Source of the DNA: an uncultured Gammaproteobacteria bacterium
Lineage (GTDB): Bacteria; Pseudomonadota; Gammaproteobacteria; Pseudomonadales; Pseudohongiellaceae
Assembly (NCBI GenBank): GCA_913061515.1
Contig: CAJXSF010000002.1
Span: forward strand, 62,001-126,000
DNA: 64,000 nucleotides
Reading direction: 5' to 3'
The notes under the pieces are model-generated. The model had not been told where the DNA came from, made no database searches, and saw only the letters and a list, made by a program, of their open reading frames with translations. The position numbers and the translations under genes were made by a program. Below, piece after piece: positions 20,867-29,105 of the stretch; position 1 is the stretch's first letter, and each line of letters starts with the position of its first letter.

Positions 20867-21286
20867 TCCTATGCTCCCAAACTTTCTGGAAGTGCTGGAT
20901 CTATTGGCTTCGACGGTAAAAAACGAAAACAGCCTTACTCGAAGTCAAGCCATTCTAATACAAGTGTACTAACTTATTTCGCACCTAATGCAGAACTAAT
21001 CAACACTCCATTACTTTTCTATGTTTGTCGTTAGTTTCAGAAAAAACACCCTAATACGCACCGTAGTAATTGCTATCCTAGATGCAAGAAAAAGTACTAC
21101 CTACTCAAACCAAAGGCATGCGACTGCAGAAAAATAGAACAAAGGGAGGAGAGGCTGCTAGAGCGAAAATAACGGCCTATTCGTTCTTGTTCTTATTAAG
21201 ACTGTCGGCCCAGAGAGTGCTTTGAATCTACACGCATCCCAAATTGATGGCAAGCGCTTTTCAAAACCACCCGAATGTAGCGTTAT
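20867..21286. other. 420 bp non-coding stretch upstream of nuoA
   Basis: No convincing gene lies here; the two small plus-strand ORFs have no Shine-Dalgarno and no recognisable product. Because nuoA is the first gene of the operon, its promoter should lie here on the minus strand, but I could not find a -35/-10 pair good enough to report. A 6-bp inverted repeat (GTAGTA/TACTAC) occurs at 21063-21100. No tRNA, riboswitch or FNR-like palindrome was recognised. Confidence 0.5.
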
Positions 21287-21763
21287 CTAACGCAACGCTC
21301 CATCGTGTTGTACTTTCCAATTTTCGTAATATTCGAGACTGACCATCTCGTTGAGGTCTTTATATTCTTCGGCCCGTTGCTGAAGGTTTGCACGCATCAC
21401 ATCGCCGACTGAGAGTATGCCGATATACTCACCATTCTCTTCAATGAGAAGATGCCGAATTCGACGTCCGAGAAATTTATCATAGAGCTGGAAGGCTTGA
21501 TCGTTCACATCAGCAGAGATGAGGGTCTTTGTCATGCTGCTACTGACGAGTTCAGTTTTTGGATTAAAGTCTTCGGCTAGCACGCGGTACATTAAATCGC
21601 GTTCTGTCCAAATTCCAACAATCTTACCCTCATCGACAATCACGATAGAACCGACTCGGTTCTGCGTCATGATCTTTACAGCTTGGTAGACAGTTGCTTC
21701 CAAGCTGACTGTCACCATATGCCCACCCTTCTCTTGCAGGATATCTCTAGCAGTTCTTATCAT
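21287..21763 (-). CDS. CBS-domain pair protein
   Basis: The protein has 158 residues from the preferred ATG at 21763 (AAGGAG seven bases upstream); the track's 21790 start would add nine residues. It consists almost only of two CBS domains: about 15-65 ('ATVYQAVKIMTQNRVGSIVIVDEGKIVGIWTERDL', quoted in part) and about 80-130 ('IRHLLIEENGEYIGILSVGDV'). A charged tail with 'EYYENWKVQ' follows. Stand-alone CBS pairs bind adenine nucleotides and usually act as energy or redox sensors on partner proteins. No effector is encoded next to it; upstream lies modF and downstream the nuo operon. The function is regulatory, partner unknown. Confidence 0.85.
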   Translation of the reverse strand: MIRTARDILQEKGGHMVTVSLEATVYQAVKIMTQNRVGSIVIVDEGKIVGIWTERDLMYRVLAEDFNPKTELVSSSMTKTLISADVNDQAFQLYDKFLGRRIRHLLIEENGEYIGILSVGDVMRANLQQRAEEYKDLNEMVSLEYYENWKVQHDGALR

Positions 21764-21873
21764 TATTGTGCTCCTTCGAGTAGAAAACACCTGACTGAGA
21801 GTTCAAATTACCGCGAATACAGCTTCTTGGCAAGCGCCACTGGAGCTGCGCTAGGGCTGCACAATTCTGGCAA

Positions 21874-23343
21874 TTAGATTGAACTGACTACAACGCCTGA
21901 AGGGGTAAAACTGATTTTTTGGTTAATACAGCTAGGAACTTCGCCATCTGTGTGACTCACAAACACAATGTGTGTGCGACCTATTGCGGCGATTATGTCC
22001 GTTAGCTTTAATATCAAATCTCTATAAGCGTCATCCAAGCCTACGCACGCTTCATCTAGAATAAGAATGCTCGGTTGTTTTACCATCGCGCGCGCCAACA
22101 GGACCAAGCGCTGCTGACCGAATGAGAGGGAATGGTAGTAATCTTTACATAGGGACTCTATTCCGACCGCCCCTAACCATGCTTTGGCCGTTTGCTGTTG
22201 GCTCGCCCCGCTATCATCGTACAAGCCTATGGAGTCAAAGAAGCCGGACACTACAACATCGATGACCCGCCAACCTTTAATATAGCGATTGTGGATCTCA
22301 TTGGAGACCACACCAAAACGCCGTTTCACATCCCACACAGTCTCACCTGTGCCGCGCTTGCGCCCGAAGAGGTACACCTCTTGACCATAGGCCATGTGGT
22401 TCTCGCCATTAATTAGGCTTAGTAGTGTCGATTTACCGCATCCGTTGGGGCCTTCAATGAGTGTGTGCTGTCCCTTATTCATCGTCCATGAGAAACCATC
22501 TAACACCAACTTACCGTGATACCCCGCCTGGACCTCATGCAGGGCTATCAGTGGCACCTTTGGTGTCAGGGCATGAGATTCATCCACATCCGCCCCTACT
22601 GGAAGGAATTGCGGAACAGCATAGCGGCGCTCTTTGATCTGCGTAAATGCTTCGAGATTTTGTATTTGCGTTTTGGGCCCGTGCTGAATTAGCTGCAAGT
22701 CCTGCATCAACGCCAGATGACTAATGCCCGGTAGAATATCCCGTGCTCTCCTACACAATAGAACAGTGCAGGTATCTACTGACATCCATTGCTCTAGCGC
22801 CTGCCTAAGCAAACCTTGAGTCGCTTTATCAACACTCTCTAAAGGCTCGTCTAGTATCAATAGCTTCGGTCGTTGGAAAAGGGCTCGTGCCAGCATCGCT
22901 TTTCGACACTGTCCCGATGAAAGATAGCGAATCCCTTGCTCTGCAATTCGTTCCAAAGCGAGTAAGCGCATGATTTCATCATATCGTGCGTCTGCTTGAT
23001 TAGCTCCCAACACTAGCTGGCGGACACTTGTTCCTTGGTCTTGCGCAGCATCACTAAACTCACTGATATCGTGACGGGTATCTATAGCCCAAAGTTTTTG
23101 TTGCTCCTCAAAAGACACCTCAAGAATATCATGCTGAGGAGAAAAGCCTGTTTGATACTGCACAGCGGCCGCCCCCTGAATGAGACGAGCTTGCAGCAAA
23201 GAACTCAACAAAGACTTACCGGCCCCATTACCGCCGAAGACGCAATAATGTTGCCCCGTGCTAAGCGAAAACTCCGGTATATCCAGTATTTTTTGGCTTG
23301 CGATGCGGCAACGCGCATTGTTTACACGAATGAGTGGCAGCAC
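21874..23343 (-). CDS. modF: Dual-ATPase ABC protein ModF
   Basis: A 489-residue protein with two complete ABC ATPase domains in one chain and no membrane segment. Domain 1 has Walker A 'GGNGAGKS', signature 'LSSGQCRK' and 'LLILDEP'. Domain 2 has 'EGPNGCGKST', 'LSFGQQR' and 'ILILDEA'. From memory, 'YLFGRKRGTGETVWDVK' and 'VVSGFFDSIGLY' match the second half of E. coli ModF (490 residues) closely. ModF is linked to the molybdate locus in E. coli, but its role is unclear. Here no modABC is visible, so it is an orphan. It starts with GTG one base after the esterase stop, implying translational coupling. Domain 1 has a Cys in the signature, a small deviation. Confidence 0.85.
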   Translation of the reverse strand: MLPLIRVNNARCRIASQKILDIPEFSLSTGQHYCVFGGNGAGKSLLSSLLQARLIQGAAAVQYQTGFSPQHDILEVSFEEQQKLWAIDTRHDISEFSDAAQDQGTSVRQLVLGANQADARYDEIMRLLALERIAEQGIRYLSSGQCRKAMLARALFQRPKLLILDEPLESVDKATQGLLRQALEQWMSVDTCTVLLCRRARDILPGISHLALMQDLQLIQHGPKTQIQNLEAFTQIKERRYAVPQFLPVGADVDESHALTPKVPLIALHEVQAGYHGKLVLDGFSWTMNKGQHTLIEGPNGCGKSTLLSLINGENHMAYGQEVYLFGRKRGTGETVWDVKRRFGVVSNEIHNRYIKGWRVIDVVVSGFFDSIGLYDDSGASQQQTAKAWLGAVGIESLCKDYYHSLSFGQQRLVLLARAMVKQPSILILDEACVGLDDAYRDLILKLTDIIAAIGRTHIVFVSHTDGEVPSCINQKISFTPSGVVVSSI

Positions 23344-23344
23344 C

Positions 23345-24352
23345 TCAGGGCCTATTGCCTAGCTCTCGTTGCATGACCTCATACTGCACAGTCATCATAT
23401 GGCCAATTGAGCGCCGCCAATATTCCGAATTGTGTTTTCCATGGGACTGCATGAAATCAAATGGAACGTCATTCATTAACAATAAGCCCATGAACTCCCG
23501 CGCAACATTGACCAGACCATCTTCTGTTCCCGCATCGATGTAGAAGTGTGGAAGGCGGCTTTTCGTCACATTGAAAATTATCTGAAACGGGTCATACGCT
23601 AGGGCTTGTTCTTGCGTCTCGAACTCTATGCCGTTTGGCGTTCTTTCATCTTGTTTACTAAAACCGGGAACATCGATAATGGCCGAGATGAATTCATCCG
23701 CGCGATCGATGGCGCGCTGCTGTTCTGCCGAGCGCTGCCTTGGCGCAAGCACTTGCCCTGCCGCAATCGCCTCCGCTCTGTCGCGTGCAAAACTTAATGA
23801 TCCACTAGTGCTGCCTAAAGAAATAAACATCTCTGGATGACGAAGGCCGAGAGCGAATGCGCCAAAGCCCCCCATAGACAAGCCCGCAATGGCCCGTCCT
23901 TCACGACGCGCGATCGTGCGAAAATTAGCGTCAACATGACCAATGACATCTTCAATCAAATAATCTTCCCACTGGTCTTTTCCCGACTCACTGCTGGCAT
24001 AGTTCACAAACCATGTATTCCCCGCGTCTGGCAGCACTAAAATTAGGTTTTCCAATGACCTAGCATAGAATGCAGCGCCAAGATTACGCCCCCAAACGGT
24101 GTAATTTTGCATATAGCCGTGCAAGAGATATAGAACTGGGTATTCATGCTCCCCTTGCTCATACCCAGGTGGCAACACAATGTCATATTTCATTGTCTTA
24201 TCCACTGCGGGGCTATAAAACTCAACGGTTTGCAAACCCTCCGGTAAAGGGGGCAGCGAAGGAGTTGGACCTTGGGCGACAGTCTCACTGGCCACACTTG
24301 CCATGCACAAAGCAACGAAGCATAGGTAAGCTTTAGCGATAAAACGAATCAT
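23345..24352 (-). CDS. Secreted esterase (alpha/beta hydrolase, PF00756-type)
   Basis: A 335-residue protein with a signal peptide (hydrophobic 8-22, cleavage near 'TVAQ'). The catalytic nucleophile is Ser159 in 'AGLSMGGFGA'. An oxyanion-type 'YLLHGYMQNYTVW' precedes it, a candidate acid is in 'YIDAGTEDGLV', and the His is in 'HGKHNSEYW' near the C-terminus. The pattern fits the esterase D / antigen 85 / feruloyl esterase group, which cleaves ester bonds of varied acyl substrates. The substrate cannot be predicted. It lies immediately upstream of modF in the same direction, and its own 5' region diverges from the exported FAH hydrolase. It should act in the periplasm or outside the cell. Confidence 0.82.
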   Translation of the reverse strand: MIRFIAKAYLCFVALCMASVASETVAQGPTPSLPPLPEGLQTVEFYSPAVDKTMKYDIVLPPGYEQGEHEYPVLYLLHGYMQNYTVWGRNLGAAFYARSLENLILVLPDAGNTWFVNYASSESGKDQWEDYLIEDVIGHVDANFRTIARREGRAIAGLSMGGFGAFALGLRHPEMFISLGSTSGSLSFARDRAEAIAAGQVLAPRQRSAEQQRAIDRADEFISAIIDVPGFSKQDERTPNGIEFETQEQALAYDPFQIIFNVTKSRLPHFYIDAGTEDGLVNVAREFMGLLLMNDVPFDFMQSHGKHNSEYWRRSIGHMMTVQYEVMQRELGNRP

Positions 24353-24607
24353 ATCTAACCCTTCTTAAAGAGAATTCAACGTCTAGGGGGGCATCATAAA
24401 TGCAAAACTCTAGGATTGAAATTCCTGCCAAACAACTTCCCCCATCGCAAACGCTTGCGTAACACTCGTTATAGGTTCAGGATACCTTGCGCTGCTTTGA
24501 GCCTCTCAGGGGACTCAATCCGCAATTGGCTAAACAATTATAAGGGCAAACCTTTCTCTTTTTGGTCACAAGCCCAAATAGGAATGGTGAAGCTACAACT
24601 CATCCAG

Positions 24608-24617
24608 AGGAGGTGAT
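24608..24617 (+). promoter_or_regulatory. Near-perfect Shine-Dalgarno of the exported FAH gene
   Basis: AGGAGGTGAT matches the full anti-Shine-Dalgarno complement over ten bases and stands at ideal spacing before a GTG start at 24621. It decides the start and suggests efficient translation in spite of the GTG. Confidence 0.8.
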
Positions 24618-24620
24618 TGC

Positions 24621-25445
24621 GTGAAAGTTTCATTGAATAAGATATTTGCAAGTTTATTGGTGTCTGGTGCTGTGATGGCCTCAGCGCAAGCCGCTGAGTT
24701 TGTGCGATACGAACAAAACGGCAGCATTTCGTGGGGTGAGCTGGTCGGGTCCACTATCCACCAACTGACCGACGCGCCCTATTTGGGTGGCACACATACA
24801 GGCCAAAGCGTTGCTCAGTCAGCGGTAAAACTAAAAGCCCCTGTCGATCCTGAGCTTGTGGTAATGACGGCGCTGAACTTCCGTAGCCACCTCACGGGTG
24901 AACCCGCAGAGTACCCTGGTCTTTTTGTTGTACCTGCTAACTCTATCATCGGCCCAGACGAGCCTATGATTATCCCTGCCGATAGCAGTAACTTTCACTA
25001 TGAAGCCGAAGCGATTGTCGTCATCGGCAAGCACGCGGAAAACGTCTCGATAGAAGATGCTCGTGATTACATCTTTGGTGTAACGGCAGGCAACGATGGT
25101 AGCGCTCGTGATTGGCAAGGCGCTGACTTACAGTGGACGCGAGCCAAGGGCAGCAAAACTTTCAATGCGGTGGGGCCGAAGATCGTGACGGACCTAAACC
25201 CGAACGAACTGCAGATTGAAGGCCGACTCAATGGCGAACGTCGCCAAGGCGAAAATACATCGGATATGCTCTACAACTTTGACTACATGGTGAGTTATAT
25301 CTCTCGTTATTTTACTTTAGAACCTGGTGATTTAGTCTGGTCTGGCACTATGGGCCGCACACAGCAAATGGTTGGAGGCGACGTCTACGAGGTCGAAGTT
25401 GAGGGTGTTGGCATTCTGCGCAACCCTATCGAACAAGCAAAGTAA
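24621..25445 (+). CDS. Exported fumarylacetoacetate hydrolase-family protein
   Basis: The protein has 274 residues, starting at GTG after a near-perfect Shine-Dalgarno. Residues 1-25 form a signal peptide (Lys, hydrophobic core, 'ASAQAA' cleavage). The rest is a FAH-family C-terminal domain: Glu128 and Glu130 in 'HYEAEAIVVIG' and Asp159 in 'GNDGSARDWQ' match the Mg/Mn-binding EXE...D set. Lys176 in 'RAKGSKTF' and 'LEPGDLVWSGT' complete the pattern. Family members hydrolyse C-C bonds of beta-diketo acids or decarboxylate oxaloacetate-like acids, nearly always in the cytosol. An export signal is unusual. The typical 'GTPxGV' end is replaced by 'GTMGRT', so specificity may differ. A strong terminator follows. 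The substrate is unknown. Confidence 0.85.
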   Translation: MKVSLNKIFASLLVSGAVMASAQAAEFVRYEQNGSISWGELVGSTIHQLTDAPYLGGTHTGQSVAQSAVKLKAPVDPELVVMTALNFRSHLTGEPAEYPGLFVVPANSIIGPDEPMIIPADSSNFHYEAEAIVVIGKHAENVSIEDARDYIFGVTAGNDGSARDWQGADLQWTRAKGSKTFNAVGPKIVTDLNPNELQIEGRLNGERRQGENTSDMLYNFDYMVSYISRYFTLEPGDLVWSGTMGRTQQMVGGDVYEVEVEGVGILRNPIEQAK

Positions 25446-25462
25446 GCTCTTCTTAGAATGAC

Positions 25463-25500
25463 AAAAGGGGAAAAAAGCTCCCAGCTTCCTTCCCCTTTTT
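25463..25500. terminator. Bidirectional intrinsic terminator
   Basis: AAAAGGGGAA (25463-25472) pairs with TTCCCCTTTT (25490-25499). An inner stem AAGCT/AGCTT closes a CCC loop after a two-by-two mismatch. The A-rich left arm and T-rich right arm give a U tract in both directions, which suits the convergent FAH and redoxin/cytochrome genes on either side. Confidence 0.85.
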
Positions 25501-25535
25501 AGGATTCCGTCCCCCCCTATCTCCTTACTTTTCGC

Positions 25536-27293
25536 TCATTGCGCACTCGCACTTGCGAACACACTCTGATCTACATACTTCCAATAGACTTGTCCGAAGA
25601 ACATTTCATCCCAGCTTTGATCGCCCCAAGGCACCGTTCTTGCTGGGTCGGGGTTTGACTTGTTCTGAGTTGAATTATCATAAGCGCCTGTGGCCACTAC
25701 CTTGGTACCGGCGGGCACAAATACTGGCTCTTCTAGCTTGTACTCGATCTGCCAGTTGTAGTTATAGTTAGCGATATTGATCAGCTCTTGTATCGTGCCA
25801 TCAGGGTGATGGGCAGCGAAACTCATGCTTTTACCGCGGAAATGCATATGCGGAATGAAGCTAGTTAGATAGGCGTCTGCATCGATAGTAATCGCTTGCT
25901 GCTGCACAAAATCAGGGTCATATGCTGGGATGTCGGTCCATGTTTGCGGGAAAATACAGGCGCATTCACTCGAACGACGCTCCTGGGGAATCTCGTCATC
26001 TGGGTAGAACCAGATACCGATCTCACTCGCATCCACGGTCTCTTTACCCATCGTCGTGTAATGCAGCTGCAGAGCGAGCTTCGAGCCAGCTTTGAGCAAC
26101 CCTCCAGTGTTCGGGGGCTCTACGTGTGGCTCAGCACCCGGAATATAAGGGGTGATGTAGGCAAGATTAGGATCCACTTCACCTAAGAAACCGCGCGGAC
26201 GCGTTTCACCGGGCTGCATCACCGCATTGAGGGTGTGATGCAGGACTGTGCGATCCCCCGCCAAATACTGACTGGCTCGCACCCACCGATCGCGCTCTAA
26301 GCCTTCGAATGGCACTACCACGGTGATGTAGTCGAGTACACCAGTAGCCGGAATCGTTTGCGGCGGCACTTTTACGATTAAGTCTGGCTCGCCAAACTCC
26401 CATTTGGACTCAGGCCATGTCAGTTGCGCCAGCGGGTCAACAGTTCCATCGATAGGCGAACCTGCCTCTATCCAATGCACAAGTTTTTGCTGATCTTCTA
26501 CCGCCACATTGTAATCGTTAGAGAAGGCCCCCACATGAGGGTCCAACTGACCTGGCGGCATACGCTTGGTCATCAATACTTCGCGGATCATCGGCGACCA
26601 CCCTTGCAACATGGCATGGCTATCCATCGCAAAAGGCGCGATTCCACCATCTCGGTGACAGCTGGCACAATTCTCGGCAATGATTGGTGCAATGTCTTTG
26701 CTGTAGGAGATCCCCTGGGACATATGCTGGGCAGTATTCGGGTAGGTTACATCAGAGCCACTCATCGCAACTACCGGAGTGCTAATCGATTGCCCGGCGT
26801 CTATTTCACTAACGGCCTGCTCTAGGCCTGCAACAGTGCCTCGATAGATCACCTCGAAACTACGCGGATCAAACAAAAAGGCTTCACCGCTTTTGTCGAC
26901 TCCCATGGCCTCAGAGACAATTTGGCTATCGTCAATTAAGACCGGCAGGGTAACACCTAAACGCTGCGCTTCTTGCTGAACGGTATCGCGTGCTTGGCCA
27001 AGAGGATTGAGAAACATGAACTCAAAGCCTTGCGTATCATATTGCGCTTGCAGACGCTGAAAGTCAGTGACCGCCGCACGAGTTTGGGCGCTACCATTGA
27101 CCTGGACTAAGAAAGCAATGGCCTTGTGGTCATCGTACCAAGCCATGTGATGAAACTTGCCATTGTGGTCAAGTAGTGAGAAATCCCCTACACGTTCGGC
27201 CGCATAAAGTGCTCCCGTGGCGAGCGCACAAACGGTTGCAACAGCAGCTATAACAAGCCGTTGTCTTGTTCTATTTATTTTAGCTTTAAGCAT
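25536..27293 (-). CDS. Exported redoxin - cytochrome c - copper-monooxygenase-like protein (paralogue A)
   Basis: The protein has 585 residues from ATG 27293 (GGAGGTG just upstream; the track's TTG at 27305 would read through that site). Residue numbers here are track numbers minus 4. Order: signal peptide to about 32; thioredoxin-like domain about 36-165 without any cysteine at the redox site ('FLVQVNGSAQT'); heme c motif CASCH (209-213) with distal Met in 'KRMPPGQ'; then a domain resembling the PHM/dopamine-beta-hydroxylase copper type II fold, about 300-575. Candidate copper ligands are His352-His353 ('VLHHTLN'), His411 ('LQLHYTT'), His482/His484 ('PHMHFRG') and Met564 ('WDEMFFG'). It probably performs periplasmic oxidation fed by its own heme; the substrate is unknown. 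A TetR gene lies upstream on the same strand. A diverged copy is at 32.2 kb. Confidence 0.82.
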   Translation of the reverse strand: MLKAKINRTRQRLVIAAVATVCALATGALYAAERVGDFSLLDHNGKFHHMAWYDDHKAIAFLVQVNGSAQTRAAVTDFQRLQAQYDTQGFEFMFLNPLGQARDTVQQEAQRLGVTLPVLIDDSQIVSEAMGVDKSGEAFLFDPRSFEVIYRGTVAGLEQAVSEIDAGQSISTPVVAMSGSDVTYPNTAQHMSQGISYSKDIAPIIAENCASCHRDGGIAPFAMDSHAMLQGWSPMIREVLMTKRMPPGQLDPHVGAFSNDYNVAVEDQQKLVHWIEAGSPIDGTVDPLAQLTWPESKWEFGEPDLIVKVPPQTIPATGVLDYITVVVPFEGLERDRWVRASQYLAGDRTVLHHTLNAVMQPGETRPRGFLGEVDPNLAYITPYIPGAEPHVEPPNTGGLLKAGSKLALQLHYTTMGKETVDASEIGIWFYPDDEIPQERRSSECACIFPQTWTDIPAYDPDFVQQQAITIDADAYLTSFIPHMHFRGKSMSFAAHHPDGTIQELINIANYNYNWQIEYKLEEPVFVPAGTKVVATGAYDNSTQNKSNPDPARTVPWGDQSWDEMFFGQVYWKYVDQSVFASASAQ

Positions 27294-27423
27294 GCCCACC
27301 TCCAATCAAACGACTATTCGGTCAATTATCCTAGCACCCGCAATTGGCAAAGCAAACGACATCGGGTCAGTGAAGGCATTTATTCATTCTCACTTTCTCG
27401 AATTCAGGAATCAGCAAGGCATT

Positions 27424-28095
27424 TCAAGAGTTATTTTGCGCAAAAGAGTCGGAAAGCAACATATCTAGGGCATGACGCAGATTTTTCTGAAACTCTACTT
27501 CACTAAAGAAGTCACACAAAAAACCTTGCAGAAGATGATAAAACAGGCCAAAGATACTGGTGACCGCGGTCCCAATATAGAGATTAGGCGATACTTTCCC
27601 TTGCTTAATACCGCGTTTTAACAATTGCGCTAATTTGTCATAAGCCGCATTGAAGATTATCTCGATATCATGGCGACGTTGCGGGTTTACTGGGAACGAC
27701 AGCTCCTTCAATACAGTCCTAGACAACACCCGATCTTCTTTGTGGTAGTCGATATGCACTTGGAAAAAGCACATCAACTGATCGGTAACAGCGGTCTCCG
27801 GATTAGTGTCATCGAAGGCCGCTTCTGTCATCTGTAATAAAGTCTCACGAAACACTAACACTAAAAGATCTTCTTTGCCTTTAGCGTATAGATAGAGCGT
27901 ACCTAAGCCGATCCCCGCCTCTTCTGCGATATCTTGGATCGTCGTATTTTGAAAGCCTTTGCTGATAAACAGCTGGCGAGAAACACTGATTATGCGCTGA
28001 AGCCGAAGACGCTTTTTACGCTCTCGCAGCCCCGGTTTCGCCAACATTGTCTCTTCCGTTGGGGATTGCGCCTCTGTAACGCCTTGTTGATCCAT
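27424..28095 (-). CDS. TetR/AcrR-family transcriptional regulator
   Basis: A 223-residue protein. After a variable N-terminus, the DNA-binding helix-turn-helix runs from about 30 to 80, with 'LFISKGFQNTTIQDIAEEAG' and 'GTLYLYAKGKEDLL', the standard TetR signature. The remaining alpha-helical half (about 85-223) is the ligand-binding and dimerisation domain, with no recognisable ligand class. It lies 130 bases upstream of the redoxin/cytochrome/copper gene on the same strand and is divergent from the glutaredoxin gene. Either could be its target; I saw no clear palindromic operator. Confidence 0.88.
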   Translation of the reverse strand: MDQQGVTEAQSPTEETMLAKPGLRERKKRLRLQRIISVSRQLFISKGFQNTTIQDIAEEAGIGLGTLYLYAKGKEDLLVLVFRETLLQMTEAAFDDTNPETAVTDQLMCFFQVHIDYHKEDRVLSRTVLKELSFPVNPQRRHDIEIIFNAAYDKLAQLLKRGIKQGKVSPNLYIGTAVTSIFGLFYHLLQGFLCDFFSEVEFQKNLRHALDMLLSDSFAQNNS

Positions 28096-28251
28096 GGTTT
28101 CACTCTTTCTCTTTACTTCTAAATTTCATTTCCGTGAGTCGTAGATTGGGACTAGTTCGTTTAAACTCTAACACAGAGTTTAGACACAATTGTTTACACG
28201 TTGTAGGAAAATAGCGTTTTGCTATGCCACAATACAGCGTTTTATCCCTAA

Positions 28252-28653
28252 ATGGACGCTAACATGAGCGAAAACGAAACAGGCAGCCATCCCTCTCCTC
28301 TTAGCGGACGAGAAATCATTGATCAGCACATCGCAAACCCGGAGAGAGGCATCGTCCTGTTCTCCCTTAGCTGGTGTTCTTTTTGTCGTGCGGCAAAACA
28401 ACTGCTAACGCAATTGGACCTCACCTACAAAGTGATAGAGTTAGACCAAGGCGAATTTCTTGAACCAACAATGCAGCGGGAAGTGCGAACACGCTTACTT
28501 GAGCTAACAAAAGCCAACACATTGCCCCAGTTATTTGTCGCAGGGCAGGTCATTGGCGGCTACACCGACCTTGCAGCAGCTTATAAAAATGGGAGCTTAG
28601 CAGCCCTTCTCGAACGCCACGGTATCGCCTCGAAACTTACTCCCTCGTTATGA
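28252..28653 (+). CDS. Glutaredoxin-family protein
   Basis: A 133-residue protein. After an N-terminal extension of about 30 residues, the glutaredoxin fold begins with the dithiol site 'WCSFCRAAK' (Cys42, Cys45). It continues to the cis-Pro and glutathione-binding part 'NTLPQLFVAGQVIGGYTDL'. CSFC is not the common CPYC, but dithiol glutaredoxins vary here. An internal ATG at 28264 could be the real start, since neither has a strong Shine-Dalgarno. It is followed 16 bases later by the DUF2214 gene and diverges from the TetR gene. The likely role is glutathione-dependent disulphide reduction in the cytosol. Confidence 0.86.
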   Translation: MDANMSENETGSHPSPLSGREIIDQHIANPERGIVLFSLSWCSFCRAAKQLLTQLDLTYKVIELDQGEFLEPTMQREVRTRLLELTKANTLPQLFVAGQVIGGYTDLAAAYKNGSLAALLERHGIASKLTPSL

Positions 28654-28669
28654 GGGCTGGAAAACCTCA

Positions 28670-29098
28670 ATGGATATTTTGATCCGCTATCTACATCTCT
28701 TTGCGGTACTCGTTTTGGCAGGCACCCTCATCATTGAGAACATCGCGATCGCCAAAACAGTGGGAAAAGAAGATATTCGGCAGTTACTGAAAGTCGATGC
28801 GGTGTATGGTTTAAGCGCTATTATCGTTTTGCTTTGCGGCCTTGCATTATGGCTGTGGGTTGGGAAACCGAGCGCGTTCTACAATAGCAATCCTATCTTT
28901 CATGCAAAACTAAGCCTTTTCGTGCTTGTGGGGCTGCTATCGATTTACCCAACAGTATTCTTCATGAAACAGCGCAAAACTGACAGTGACACGATTGCGG
29001 TGCCGGCAGGCGTAGTACGGGTGCTTCGAATTGAATTGGCATTATTGGCTGTCATCCCATTGCTCGCTTTTCTTATGGCACGGGGTATTGGTGCATAA
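28670..29098 (+). CDS. DUF2214-type four-helix membrane protein
   Basis: A 142-residue protein with four hydrophobic helices, at about 5-28, 45-65, 82-100 and 118-140. 'IRYLHLFAVLVLAGTLIIEN' and 'YGLSAIIVLLCGLALWLWVGK' fit the DUF2214 family of inner-membrane proteins, related in layout to small heme/membrane proteins with conserved His in helices 1 and 3 ('YLHLF', 'FHAKLS'). The function is unknown. It lies 16 bases after the glutaredoxin gene and is probably co-transcribed, converging on the carboxylesterase gene. Confidence 0.72.
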   Translation: MDILIRYLHLFAVLVLAGTLIIENIAIAKTVGKEDIRQLLKVDAVYGLSAIIVLLCGLALWLWVGKPSAFYNSNPIFHAKLSLFVLVGLLSIYPTVFFMKQRKTDSDTIAVPAGVVRVLRIELALLAVIPLLAFLMARGIGA

Positions 29099-29105
29099 GC
29101 GAAGT

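Noticed and set aside
20849-21034. 61-codon plus-strand ORF upstream of nuoA.
   Set aside because: It overlaps the nuoA start, lacks a ribosome site and encodes no recognisable protein.
21063-21100. Inverted repeat GTAGTA/TACTAC in the nuo upstream region.
   Set aside because: Arms of only six bases with a 26-base spacer occur by chance in AT-rich DNA.
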